Below are positions 52,086-60,557 of a stretch of DNA of 64,000 nucleotides, piece after piece; the stretch's first letter is position 1; each line of letters begins with the position of its first letter. The notes beneath the pieces are model-generated. The model had not been told where the DNA came from. It was given only the letters and a program-made list of their open reading frames with translations, and did not search any database. The stretch is taken from positions 1 to 64,000 of the forward strand of contig JARFTV010000024.1 of the NCBI GenBank assembly GCA_029289325.1, written 5' to 3'. The position numbers were made by a program, and so were the translations under genes. This DNA comes from Alphaproteobacteria bacterium (GTDB lineage: Bacteria > Pseudomonadota > Alphaproteobacteria > Rhodobacterales > Rhodobacteraceae).

Positions 52086-52168
52086 TTTCTTGTACCGCCA
52101 CACTCTTTGACCCAAGCGGGTTTCCGTGACGGGTTTCACCCTTGGAATCCAGAAGGAACAAGCAGGCG

Positions 52169-53494
52169 TTAGCCCAACACAACAGTCGACAGCAGATTCA
52201 CGTTTAGCACGATGATCACCGTCGCGATCAACCAGCACACGGCAGTCAACCACCATGGAGCCACCAGTTCGCCCATCTTGGCGCGGCTGGCGGTGAACAT
52301 GACCAAAGGCACGATGGCAAAAGGCAGCTGGAATGACAGCACGACCTGACTGAGGATCAGAAGCTGCCCCACGCCTTCGGTGCCATAAAGCAGGATCACG
52401 AAGATCGCGGGCACGATCGCAAGGCAGCGGGTGATGAGCCGCCGCGCCCAGGGGGCGATGCGCAAATTGATGAACCCTTCCATCACGATCTGGCCTGCCA
52501 TGGTAGCGGTCACTGTGGAATTGAGGCCCGCACACAACAGCGCCACGCCGAACAGGATCGGCGCCAGCGATGATCCCAGCAAGGGCTCTAGGAGCAAATG
52601 CGCCTTGTCGATCTCGGCCACGTCGTTTTCGCCCGCGGTGTAGAAGGTGGCGGCCGCGAGGATCAGGATAGAGGCATTGATTGTCAGAGCGAACATCAGC
52701 GCGATGGTGCTGTCCCAGGTCGCCAGTCGCAGCGCCTCGCGCTTTGACGGCAGATCCAGTCCAAACGCCCTTGTCTGGACGATGCCCGAATGCAGATACA
52801 GATTGTGTGGCATGACCGTGGCCCCGATGATCCCAAGTGCGAGGTAGAGCATCGTCGAGTTGTTGAAGATCTCGCGGCTAGGGGCAAAGCCCGCAATGAC
52901 TTCCCCCCAAACCGGATCGGCCTGCGCGATGAGCACGACGAAACAGGCGGCGATTAGAGCCATAAGCGAGATGATCAGAGCCTCGATCCAGCGGAAGCCC
53001 TTGTTCTGGAGCCACAGGATCAGGAACACGTCAGCAGCGGTGATGAAGATGCCAATCTCCAGCGGAATGCCGAAGAGCAGATTTAGGCCGATGGCGGTGC
53101 CGATCACCTCAGCCAGGTCGGTGGCGATGATGGCCAGTTCGGCAAAGATCCAGAGGGGAATGGACATCCACTTCGGAAAGGCGTCGCGGCAGGCTTGTGC
53201 CAAATCGCGGCCCGACGCGACCGCCAGGCGCGCGCAGAGAGATTGCAGGAGGATCGCCATGATGTTCGACAGCAGCGCGACGAACAACAGCGTGTAGCCA
53301 AAGGCCGCACCACCCGCGAGCGAGGTCGCCCAGTTGCCGGGGTCCATGTAGCCCACCGCCACCAGATAGCCAGGGCCGATGAAAGCAAGGAAGCGCCTGA
53401 ACCTGCTGGTGCCGCCATTGCCGACCGCGATAGTGCGGAAGACTTCCGAAAGGGAGGGTGTCTCGCTCTCTCGACGCCAAGCGTTCGCGGACAT
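52169..53494 (-). CDS. mntH: Nramp-family manganese transporter MntH
   Basis: A 441-residue inner-membrane protein of about eleven helices. The Nramp signatures are present: [15 protein letters not shown] with the DPGN metal-binding loop, and [18 protein letters not shown] with MPHN. It imports Mn(II) with protons. It is divergent from an MntR-like gene, and a palindrome lies between the two. The role here may be to keep Mn supply when copper or zinc displaces other metals. Confidence 0.93.
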   Translation of the reverse strand: MSANAWRRESETPSLSEVFRTIAVGNGGTSRFRRFLAFIGPGYLVAVGYMDPGNWATSLAGGAAFGYTLLFVALLSNIMAILLQSLCARLAVASGRDLAQACRDAFPKWMSIPLWIFAELAIIATDLAEVIGTAIGLNLLFGIPLEIGIFITAADVFLILWLQNKGFRWIEALIISLMALIAACFVVLIAQADPVWGEVIAGFAPSREIFNNSTMLYLALGIIGATVMPHNLYLHSGIVQTRAFGLDLPSKREALRLATWDSTIALMFALTINASILILAAATFYTAGENDVAEIDKAHLLLEPLLGSSLAPILFGVALLCAGLNSTVTATMAGQIVMEGFINLRIAPWARRLITRCLAIVPAIFVILLYGTEGVGQLLILSQVVLSFQLPFAIVPLVMFTASRAKMGELVAPWWLTAVCWLIATVIIVLNVNLLSTVVLG

Positions 53495-53522
53495 GGATTT
53501 TGCTTTCTGCAGTCATATGGTC

Positions 53523-53540
53523 GCGCCAAAGTCTTGGCGC
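53523..53540. repeat. inverted repeat upstream of mntH
   Basis: GCGCCAA, AGTC, TTGGCGC: seven-base perfect arms located 29 bases upstream of the mntH start. It could be a hairpin in the leader or an operator. Confidence 0.4.
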
Positions 53541-53545
53541 ACAAA

Positions 53546-53561
53546 GTTAGACAGGGCTAAC
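53546..53561. promoter_or_regulatory. candidate MntR operator
   Basis: GTTAG, ACAGGG, CTAAC: five-base arms and a six-base spacer, in the gap between divergent mntH and mntR. The location and dyad fit an MntR box. Confidence 0.55.
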
Positions 53562-53612
53562 AATCTGCCCTATGCCTTTACTTGTCAATCCATCCCATGC
53601 GACACTGACGCG

Positions 53613-54065
53613 ATGACAGAGGTTGATCCTGCACCCCACGCCACATCGGATGACCGGCCTGCGGACCTGCGCGCCGGAGCGTTTCAGGGCGTGCGCGAAG
53701 CCCGGCGCAATGAGCTGGCCGAAGATTACGTCGAACTGATTGCGGAGTTGATCCACGACCAAGGTGAGGCGCGGCCCGTGGACATCGCCGCGCGGCTTGG
53801 CGTGAAAGTGCCGACGGTGAGCAAGACGCTCGACCGCCTGGCGCGGGAGGGGCTGATCACACGCGCGAAGTATCGGTCGGTCTTTCTGACAGATGACGGG
53901 CGTTCGCTGGCAAAGGAATGCCGGCGGCGGCACGAGATCGTGCTGCGCTTTCTCATCAGTCTAGGTCTCGACCCCGTAACGGCGGAGCGCGATGCCGAGG
54001 GCATCGAGCATCACGTCAGCGAGCGGACGCTGGCTCTGTTTTCGGCCTTCGCCAGCCGGTCCTGA
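53613..54065 (+). CDS. mntR: DtxR-family manganese regulator MntR
   Basis: A 150-residue metalloregulator. The N-terminal winged helix is visible as DIAARLGVKVPTVSKTLDRLAREGLIT, and the dimer region has CRRRHEIVLRFLISLGL and DAEGIEHHVSERTLAL with His/Glu ligands. The ATG at 53613 is the plausible start; the longer frame from 53379 runs into mntH. It represses mntH when Mn is ample. It converges with dsbA six bases away. Confidence 0.9.
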   Translation: MTEVDPAPHATSDDRPADLRAGAFQGVREARRNELAEDYVELIAELIHDQGEARPVDIAARLGVKVPTVSKTLDRLAREGLITRAKYRSVFLTDDGRSLAKECRRRHEIVLRFLISLGLDPVTAERDAEGIEHHVSERTLALFSAFASRS

Positions 54066-54071
54066 ACGCCG

Positions 54072-54731
54072 TCAGCTATTCTCGACCGCGAACCGCACAT
54101 CGGCGATCAGGCTGTCGGCGCTGAAGTTTTCCAGCCGCTTTCCGTTCAAGAAAAACGTCGGTGTCTGGCGGATGCCCAGGGCTTCGACATCGGCCGCGTC
54201 CTGGTTCAGAATCCCGGTGATCCCCGGGAAGAACTGGTCGGTCTCTGCCTTCTCGAGATCGAGACCTGCCGCACCAGCGATTTCCCAAGCGACATCCATC
54301 TCTGGCGAGCCATGAACGGCCCAACCGGGCTGCTGCTCGAGAAGTGCGTCCAGCACCGGCTCGAACTTGTCCTGCATCCGCGCGGCCTCGAGGATGCGCA
54401 CGGCCTCGTCCGAGCCTTCGTGGAAGACGGTGTAGCGCAGCACAACGCGGACCTGCGTCGGAAACTGCCGTCGGATTTCCTGCACCACAGGGTGGTAAGC
54501 GCGGCAGGCCTCGCAAGAGGGATCGAAGAACTCGACCAATGTGACGGGCGCATTGGCGGGACCGAAGCTGGGGGAATACTCTCGGACCAAAAGCGCCTGA
54601 TCTGCGGTGGGCGTGGCGGCTGCCAGTGCCTCGGCCTCGGCTTCACGGCGACGGTTCAGGATGATGGTGCCAGCTGCAAAGGCGGCAAGCCCGACTGCGG
54701 ATGCTCCGATCAGGAGGTTGCGACGGTTCAT
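54072..54731 (-). CDS. DsbA-like thiol oxidoreductase
   Basis: A 219-residue exported protein, anchor or signal RRNLLIGASAVGLAAFAAGTII. The thioredoxin fold carries VEFFDPSCEACRAYHPVV with active site CEAC, unlike CPYC in the other two. The cis-Pro loop is QTPTFFLNGKRLENF. ATGA overlap with dsbB indicates coupling. CEAC-type DsbA proteins are known from bacteria with separate DsbB partners. Confidence 0.85.
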   Translation of the reverse strand: MNRRNLLIGASAVGLAAFAAGTIILNRRREAEAEALAAATPTADQALLVREYSPSFGPANAPVTLVEFFDPSCEACRAYHPVVQEIRRQFPTQVRVVLRYTVFHEGSDEAVRILEAARMQDKFEPVLDALLEQQPGWAVHGSPEMDVAWEIAGAAGLDLEKAETDQFFPGITGILNQDAADVEALGIRQTPTFFLNGKRLENFSADSLIADVRFAVENS

Positions 54732-55171
54732 GGGCGGTGCCCTTTCGGCAAGAGGAGACAAACAAGGATCGCCGCGAAGGCGACCGCTGAAAGATAGGGG
54801 ATGGGCAGGCCGAGGATCATCTGTGCCTCGCCGGTGCAGGATGGGCCATTCTCAGTGCAAGGCACGATAGGCGCGGGCAAGAGGCCGGCGTATAGACCCG
54901 AATGCCAGGCCGCAAGTGCCAGCCCGGCCAAGGCCAACGGTAAGGCGTATGTGCGCGCTATGCCGTCTGCGCGCCAGAGCGACAGACCAAGGATTGGCGC
55001 GAGCGGGAACATGGCGATGCGCTGATACCAGCAGAGCGTACAGGGCATCTGTCCCAACACTTCGCCGATAAAGAGCGCGCCAAGCGTCGCCGCCAATGCA
55101 ATCAGGAAGGCGGCGATCAGTGAGAGATCGTCGCGCGACAGACTCTGCGGGTCAGCTTTGGTCAAGAACAT
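54728..55171 (-). CDS. dsbB: DsbB-family disulfide oxidoreductase
   Basis: A 147-residue inner-membrane protein of four helices. The active cysteines are in GQMPCTLCWYQRIAMFPL (CTLC) and the periplasmic loop PCTENGPSC. DsbB reoxidises DsbA using quinone. The start 55171 (MFLTKADPQSL) overlaps the lspA stop by 20 bases. It precedes the DsbA-like gene, which is its likely partner. Confidence 0.88.
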   Translation of the reverse strand: MFLTKADPQSLSRDDLSLIAAFLIALAATLGALFIGEVLGQMPCTLCWYQRIAMFPLAPILGLSLWRADGIARTYALPLALAGLALAAWHSGLYAGLLPAPIVPCTENGPSCTGEAQMILGLPIPYLSAVAFAAILVCLLLPKGHRP

Positions 55172-55637
55172 GCTCCTTGCGGCGTCGAAGGGGAAGAGAG
55201 GCGGCAAGGATCAAGACCGCGCCCAGAGTGATCGCAATATCGGCGACGTTGAACGTGGGCCAATGCCAGTCGCGCCAATAGAAATCAAGAAAATCGGTCA
55301 CGGCACCCTGTCGCAGGCGGTCGATGATGTTGCCAAGCGCGCCACCCGCAACCAGGCCATAACCTATTCGTTCCAGCGGGTGCTGCGCCCGAAAAGCCAT
55401 GACGGCGAAGGCAAGCGTCAGCGCGCCCGTCAGCGCCGCCATCAGGAGCGGCTTGCCCGCCATGACGCCACCCATCATACCAAAACTCGCACCCTCGTTG
55501 AAGCCAAGGGTGAGGTTGAAGCCCGGAAAAACCGGGACCGCAGTCCCCTGCGACAGCGCAGACAGGGCCGCTGCCTTGGTCAATTGGTCTGCCACCACTG
55601 TGGCAGCGATCAGGCAGATCAGCACCGCTCGGGTCAT
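55152..55637 (-). CDS. lspA: lipoprotein signal peptidase LspA
   Basis: A 161-residue inner-membrane aspartyl protease of four helices. The catalytic Asp residues are in GNIIDRLRQGAVTDFLDF and FNVADIAITLG. N-terminal VVADQLTKAAAL is typical. LspA cleaves prolipoprotein signals after lipidation. The ATG overlaps the upstream stop (ATGA) and the next gene overlaps it, so it is mid-operon behind zntA. With lnt at 49586 this gives the window two of the three lipoprotein-maturation enzymes. Confidence 0.93.
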   Translation of the reverse strand: MTRAVLICLIAATVVADQLTKAAALSALSQGTAVPVFPGFNLTLGFNEGASFGMMGGVMAGKPLLMAALTGALTLAFAVMAFRAQHPLERIGYGLVAGGALGNIIDRLRQGAVTDFLDFYWRDWHWPTFNVADIAITLGAVLILAASLPLRRRKEHVLDQS

Positions 55638-56257
55638 CGTGCAGCCTTTCGGTTTATGCCGATCCAGCGCGGGACCGATGCGGCGTAACGGTCATAGTCA
55701 GACCCGATTGCGTCATGCAGGGCGGCCTCTTCCGACCGGACTTGCGTGCTGGCCGACCAGAGAAACAGGATTGGCGCGAGGACTGTCGGGACTGCCGGAA
55801 CCGCCATCGCAACACCTGCCAGCAGGGCAAACTGACCGACAAAGGTTGGGTTGCGGCTAAAGCGGTAGAGCCCGTTCGAGACCAGATCGCCGGTCTCGCC
55901 GCCTGCCACGCCGACGCGCCACGACGATCCCATCGACATCTGTGCTGCAAAGGCGACCATCGCGCCAAGTCCGGCGACAAATACTCCGATCAGGCCGAGG
56001 ACCACGGCACCCCCCTCGGTCCAGAGGGGATCGACCTTGTGCAGGGCAGGCATGGCGAGCCAGAGGAGTGGCCCGAAAAAGGCAAGTACGAAGGCGAGAC
56101 GGAAGCCCATCGCAGCCAGACGGTCGCGTCCAGTGGCGCGCGAAAACAGCCAGACAGGCCGACCCGCCGCTTGCGCCGCCAGCGCACTACCCCAGAAGAA
56201 CAGAGCCAGATAGCCGAACAGAAGGGCCAGCGCGGCCCAGCCAAAACCTGAGATCAT
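55634..56257 (-). CDS. isoprenylcysteine methyltransferase-like membrane protein
   Basis: A 207-residue membrane protein with about five helices. The C-terminal half shows the ICMT/PEMT layout: GSSWRVGVAGGETGDLVSNGLYRFSRNPTFVG (parts), LVSNGLYRFSRNP, and EEAALHDAIGSDYDRYAASVPRW. Bacterial members are methyltransferase-like and of unknown substrate, and are often found with metal-efflux genes. Start at 56257 gives a four-base gap to zntA. Confidence 0.75.
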   Translation of the reverse strand: MISGFGWAALALLFGYLALFFWGSALAAQAAGRPVWLFSRATGRDRLAAMGFRLAFVLAFFGPLLWLAMPALHKVDPLWTEGGAVVLGLIGVFVAGLGAMVAFAAQMSMGSSWRVGVAGGETGDLVSNGLYRFSRNPTFVGQFALLAGVAMAVPAVPTVLAPILFLWSASTQVRSEEAALHDAIGSDYDRYAASVPRWIGINRKAAR

Positions 56258-56261
56258 GATG

Positions 56262-58577
56262 TCAGCTCTCACGCTCAGGGTTGAACCGAAGCAGGCGCAG
56301 GGCGTTCAGGGTCACAAGCACTGTCGCCCCGGTATCGGCCAAGATCGCAATCCACAAGCCGGTCAGACCGAAAACCGAGGTCACCAGAAACACGGCTTTC
56401 AGCCCCAATGCGATGGTCACGTTCTGGCGGATGTTGGCCATCGCTACACGCGACAGGCGGATCGTGGCGGGGATGTCTGTCACCCGGTCGCGCAGGATTG
56501 CCGCATCGGCGGTTTCCAGCGCCACATCGGTGCCCGAGCCCATCGCCACGCCGACCGACGCCTGCTTCAGCGCCGGCGCATCGTTGATACCGTCGCCAAT
56601 CATCATGACGCCGCCCTTGGAGCCGATCTCGCGGATATAGGCGAGCTTGTCTTCGGGTAGCATGTCGGCCTCGAACTTCAGGCCGAGGCTTCCGGCAATC
56701 GCGGAGGCTGTGCGGGGGTTATCCCCGGTCAGGATCACCGAGGTCACCCCCATGGCCGTCAGCTGGCGCACAGCATCCTTGGCGTCCGCCCGTGGCTCGT
56801 CTCGCATGGCGATCAACCCAAGTGGGGTCTTCTCGCGGAACACCGCAACAGCGGTCTTGCCATCCTCTTCGAAGATTGTGGCCTGTCGCAAACCAAGGCC
56901 TTCAAGCCCACCATGTTCCATCGCGTAACGCGGAGAGGCGACCCATGCCGGCGCACCACCCACCGTCGCGACCACGCCTTTCCCCGTCAACGCCTTTGCA
57001 TCCTGCGACGACAGCGCGGCCACGCCTGCGTCCTTTGCCTTGTTCAGGATGGCGATGGCCAGCGGGTGGCTCGACCCCGTCTCGACCCCGGCCGCAACGG
57101 CCAGAAGCTCGGCTTCGGTGGTGGCCCCGAACGGCACGACGTCCGTCACCTGTGGACGACCATGTGTCAGCGTCCCGGTCTTGTCGAAGGTCACGACATC
57201 AACCTTCGCCGCCGCCTCGATCACGGCACCGCCTTTCATCAAGAGGCCGCGCCGCGCGCCCGTGGACATAGCCGAGGCAATGGAAGCGGGGACCGAAATG
57301 ACCAGCGCGCAAGGGCAACCGATCAGCAGTAGGGCAAGACCGCGGTAAACCCAGATGTCCCAAGGCTGGTCGAACGCCAGCGGCGGCACCAGCGCCACCA
57401 GCGCCGCCACGGCAACGATGGCGGGCATATACCAGCGGCTGAAGCGGTCGATGAAGCGCTCGGTCGGCGCGCGGGCCTCCTCGGCCTCTTCGACCAGACG
57501 GATGATGCGGGCGATGGTGTTGTCTTCCGCGCCCTTGGTGACTTTTACCCGCAGCGCTGCCTCGGTGTTGATTGCGCCTGCGAAGACCGCATCCCCCGGC
57601 CCGCGCGTCTTGGGCACGCTTTCGCCAGTGACCGGGCTTTCATCGACGCCCGAGGTGCCGTCCACGATCTCGCCATCCGCCGGAATCCGATCGCCGGGGC
57701 GGACCAGCACGGTCTGGCCGACGTTCAGGCTTGCGGCAGGCACCTCGCGCGTGGTGTCGCCGGTGACGAGTTGCGCGGTCTTCGGGACAAGATTTGCCAG
57801 TGCCCGGATCCCGTCGCGCGCTTTGCCTGCCGCGACGCCTTCCAAAACTTCGCCCACGGCGAAGAGGAAAACGACCAGCGCCGCCTCTTCGGCCGCATTG
57901 ATGAACAGCGCGCCGATGGCAGCGATGGTCATCAGGCTTTCGATGGTAAATGGTTGCCCCATCCGCAATGCCGCAAAGGCACGCTGCGCCACCGGGGCCA
58001 CGCCGATCAGACAGGCCGCGACGAAGGCCCATTTGCCGATCTCGGGCGCAAGATATTCGATGATCCAGGCGGCACCCAGCAAAAAGGCAGTGAAGATCAC
58101 CAGCCTACCCTTGGCCGTTTGAAACCACCGCTTGCTCCGGTCAGCAGGGTCGTCATGGATATGGCCGGCGCTACCGTGGCTGGACTCGTCCTGCTTGGTG
58201 CCGGCTGCCTTTAGGCCGTGATCGTGACCGGCATGATTGTGACTGGCATGATCGTGTTTGGCGTGATTGACATCCGCATCCGCGTCAGTCTTTTCGACTG
58301 CAGCTTGTCCGGGCAAAACGAACTCCTTCTTCGCCGATGCCGTGCGTGGCGCAATCTCGTAGCCAAGTGCGCGGACAGTCTTTTCGATCCTGTCTTTCCC
58401 GGTCTGTGTTTCATCGAGCGTCAGTCGCAGGCGCTCCGACATGATCCCGACCTCAACGCCGCTTACTCCCGGCAGACGCGCGACAGCATCTTTGATTTTA
58501 GTTGCGCAGGACCCGCAGTCCATGCCTGTCACTGTCCAGTCGCAGGACGTTTCGCGTGCAGCTTCTGGCATCGTCAT
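56262..58577 (-). CDS. zntA: Zn/Cd/Pb-exporting P1B-type ATPase ZntA
   Basis: A 771-residue ATPase. One N-terminal HMA domain (GMDCGSCATKIKDAV) is followed by a long His/Asp-rich linker (NHAKHDHASHNHAGHDHG). The metal site is IGCPCALVISVPASIAS with CPC, and the catalytic parts are DESPVTGESVPK, DKTGTLTHGRPQ, LTGDNPRTASAIAG and [16 protein letters not shown]. The ZntA pattern differs from CopA by the CPC-ALVI sequence and by the DCGSC site. It exports Zn, Cd or Pb. First gene of the zntA-ICMT-lspA-dsbB-dsbA operon. Confidence 0.93.
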   Translation of the reverse strand: MTMPEAARETSCDWTVTGMDCGSCATKIKDAVARLPGVSGVEVGIMSERLRLTLDETQTGKDRIEKTVRALGYEIAPRTASAKKEFVLPGQAAVEKTDADADVNHAKHDHASHNHAGHDHGLKAAGTKQDESSHGSAGHIHDDPADRSKRWFQTAKGRLVIFTAFLLGAAWIIEYLAPEIGKWAFVAACLIGVAPVAQRAFAALRMGQPFTIESLMTIAAIGALFINAAEEAALVVFLFAVGEVLEGVAAGKARDGIRALANLVPKTAQLVTGDTTREVPAASLNVGQTVLVRPGDRIPADGEIVDGTSGVDESPVTGESVPKTRGPGDAVFAGAINTEAALRVKVTKGAEDNTIARIIRLVEEAEEARAPTERFIDRFSRWYMPAIVAVAALVALVPPLAFDQPWDIWVYRGLALLLIGCPCALVISVPASIASAMSTGARRGLLMKGGAVIEAAAKVDVVTFDKTGTLTHGRPQVTDVVPFGATTEAELLAVAAGVETGSSHPLAIAILNKAKDAGVAALSSQDAKALTGKGVVATVGGAPAWVASPRYAMEHGGLEGLGLRQATIFEEDGKTAVAVFREKTPLGLIAMRDEPRADAKDAVRQLTAMGVTSVILTGDNPRTASAIAGSLGLKFEADMLPEDKLAYIREIGSKGGVMMIGDGINDAPALKQASVGVAMGSGTDVALETADAAILRDRVTDIPATIRLSRVAMANIRQNVTIALGLKAVFLVTSVFGLTGLWIAILADTGATVLVTLNALRLLRFNPERES

Positions 58578-58625
58578 TCCTCCTGCCGCAGGGCGGGCAG
58601 TTGATTTCATCGAATCAGTAACCTA

Positions 58626-58650
58626 ATGTCTCTAGCAACTATAGCTTCAA
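58626..58650 (-). promoter_or_regulatory. ZntR-type promoter of zntA
   Basis: On the minus strand TTGAAG, exactly 19 bases (CTATAGTTGCTAGAGACAT), then TAGGTT. The spacer dyad (CTATAG, CTAGAG) is of the MerR heavy-metal type. It faces zntA, lies ten bases before the divergent regulator gene at 58661, and shares CTAGAG with the lnt promoter. Confidence 0.85.
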
Positions 58651-58660
58651 GAGGAATCTG

Positions 58661-59098
58661 ATGCTGACCATCGGAAAATTGGGCGAAGCCGCCGGGGTGA
58701 AGGTTCCGACGATTCGCTACTACGAGCAGATCGGCCTTTTGCCCGAAGCGGAGCGTAGCTCAGGTAACCAGCGGCTTTACAGCCGCAAAGCGCTGGAACG
58801 ACTGGCCTTCATCCGCCACGCCCGAGACCTGGGCTTCAGCCTCGAGGCAATCCGCGACCTCCTCAGCCTGTCGGACAAGCCCGACCAATCCTGTGCCGCC
58901 GCCGATGCCATCGCCAAGGCGCAACTGGCTGAGGTCGAAAGCCGTCTTGCGAGGCTGACGGCGTTGAAAAGCGAACTGGAACGCATGGTCGTGCAATGCG
59001 CAGGCGGGAAAATCGCCGATTGCAGGGTGATCGAAGTGCTGGGCGACCATTCCCTATGCTCTGCTGATCACCGCCACCCCGAGCCTGAGCCGAATTGA
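58661..59098 (+). CDS. MerR-family heavy-metal regulator (ZntR/CadR-like)
   Basis: A 145-residue MerR regulator. The opening is MLTIGKLGEAAGVKVPTIRYYE, followed by RLYSRKALERLAFIRHARDLGF. Metal ligands are likely Cys in PDQSCAAAD, VVQCAGGKIADCRVIE and the tail LCSADHRHPEPE. This Cys layout fits ZntR/CadR/PbrR rather than CueR. It is divergent from zntA and shares the operator at 58626-58650, so it should activate zntA under Zn, Cd or Pb. It may also act at the lnt promoter. Confidence 0.9.
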   Translation: MLTIGKLGEAAGVKVPTIRYYEQIGLLPEAERSSGNQRLYSRKALERLAFIRHARDLGFSLEAIRDLLSLSDKPDQSCAAADAIAKAQLAEVESRLARLTALKSELERMVVQCAGGKIADCRVIEVLGDHSLCSADHRHPEPEPN

Positions 59099-59497
59099 CG
59101 GCCACCACAAGCGCGCGTGCGGTTGATGCCGGAGCAGCGTCGGCGCGAGATCGCGGTGTGCTTCATCTATTGGACATATACGCGCCAAGTCGCAACAAAA
59201 CTTTGACTGGTTCCCGGTTTGGCAAGTCCTGCCATCTTCTCCAGTCTGTTAACCTTGGTACTTTCGAATCTTGCAAGAAGGTCGGGTGCGGTGAATGATG
59301 AGATCTACATCATTTCCTTTCGGTTCCTGGCGTGCAGAGCAGTAGTGGTCGAATCATGTCTGACTAACGCACCAGTCGTTCTTTTTTCCCTCCTGACCGG
59401 CGCGAGACGTCACGTAACAAGCAATCGCTCAAACCAAAAAGCTGGTCAACGACTGCTTACCGTGGCCACGATGAATTAGAATTCGGAGTTTCTCTTC
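59099..59497. other. intergenic region without a gene
   Basis: About 400 bases, lower in GC than the coding DNA. I see no gene, no clear palindrome and no recognisable fragment. It separates the ZntR-like gene from the right direct repeat. Confidence 0.5.
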
Positions 59498-60340
59498 TCA
59501 TCGCGATATCTCAGTCGCGATGACCGCGTGGCCATGGACCGCAAGGATGGCCGCGAATCTTGCGCATCCGAATTGTTCAGCGACTCTAATAACCCGGGCA
59601 TCGTAGGCCGCTTTGCCAATAAGCCTGCAGAGATCAGATGCGTGAAACTGCCAATTCTTGCTCGGAGCAGCCGAAATCAGCCGCTGCAGTTCCTGTTCCT
59701 TCAGGGTTGCCGCGCGCTTCGGCTCTACGTGCACAGCGCCTTTCACTTTCGTTTCTGGCAAGGCGCGCCACCGCCGCATGAAGCCCAGAAGAAACCCCGC
59801 GGGCACAGCTGCATTCCCGCGCGCTCTGTTGAACGCAAGGAAGCGCTCCCAGATGACCTGCGCATCGACGTTCCAGCAGGCGAGCGACGCTTTCGCAGCC
59901 TTGATCAGATCCGCCCAAGGTGTGCGATAAACGTTGCTCCCTGCATCAATGTCGATCCTGCCTGCAAAGATAGTTTTGTTCTTAGAGTCTCTAGATAGTG
60001 ATGTGTCGCCTGAGGCTGACACGACATCTGGCGGCGCATCGGCAGCCTCGTGCCCCCCAAACCTGAAGAGCCACGGCGCGAACTTACCGTTTGGCTTCCA
60101 CCGGACCAGCGCCAATCCTGAAGCCGCAAGCTCGACCAACAGTGCCGTGAGGTGCTGACGCGACACTCCCATCTTCTCGGCGAGATGCGCCAGCGTGAAC
60201 GCGGCCGTTCCGCGTTCCAGCCCGTTGTAGCCGTCCTTCCAAGCAATCCCGTCGAGGATGATCGTCGCGAGCTTGTGCGCCGCCGTGGAGAGCGGCGTTT
60301 CGGTGATACGGCGCAGGATGGCACCGGTCGTGAGTTCCAT
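59498..60340 (-). CDS. helix-turn-helix protein, right copy of the duplicated pair
   Basis: A 280-residue protein, the partner of 43600-44445. It begins MELTTGAILRRITETPL, has the same winged-helix segment (LAHLAEKMGVSRQHLTALLVEL) and WADLIKAAKASLACWNVDAQVIWE. The final 85 residues differ (GAVHVEPKRAATLKEQELQRL) from the left copy. It lies upstream of the VirB cluster with the secreted-protein genes, so this copy is probably the original. Function unknown. Confidence 0.7.
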   Translation of the reverse strand: MELTTGAILRRITETPLSTAAHKLATIILDGIAWKDGYNGLERGTAAFTLAHLAEKMGVSRQHLTALLVELAASGLALVRWKPNGKFAPWLFRFGGHEAADAPPDVVSASGDTSLSRDSKNKTIFAGRIDIDAGSNVYRTPWADLIKAAKASLACWNVDAQVIWERFLAFNRARGNAAVPAGFLLGFMRRWRALPETKVKGAVHVEPKRAATLKEQELQRLISAAPSKNWQFHASDLCRLIGKAAYDARVIRVAEQFGCARFAAILAVHGHAVIATEISR

Positions 60341-60396
60341 GATGTGTCGTTCCGTCTTGGGGCGACACCAGACCGTGAGGCGTGCAAAATTTCGTT

Positions 60397-60416
60397 CCGG
60401 CAAAGGCATTTGCCGG
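60397..60416. repeat. inverted repeat in the leader of the right helix-turn-helix gene
   Basis: CCGGCAAA, GGCA, TTTGCCGG, identical to the element at 44502-44521. Confidence 0.5.
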
Positions 60417-60557
60417 TTGAACGGGTCCAAAGCTCGCGCTAGATTCCCACTACCACGAGGAAATCAGTGCGGCGTCGGGCTTATGGTCTGGCGTCGTTTC
60501 TGTTTGTGGGGGTCTCAGTCTTTCGATCGTATCGGTTGAGACGGTATGGCTAGCTCA

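Noticed and set aside
59099-59497. Short frames in the gap before the right repeat
   Set aside because: None exceeds about 85 codons, none has a recognisable motif or good ribosome site.
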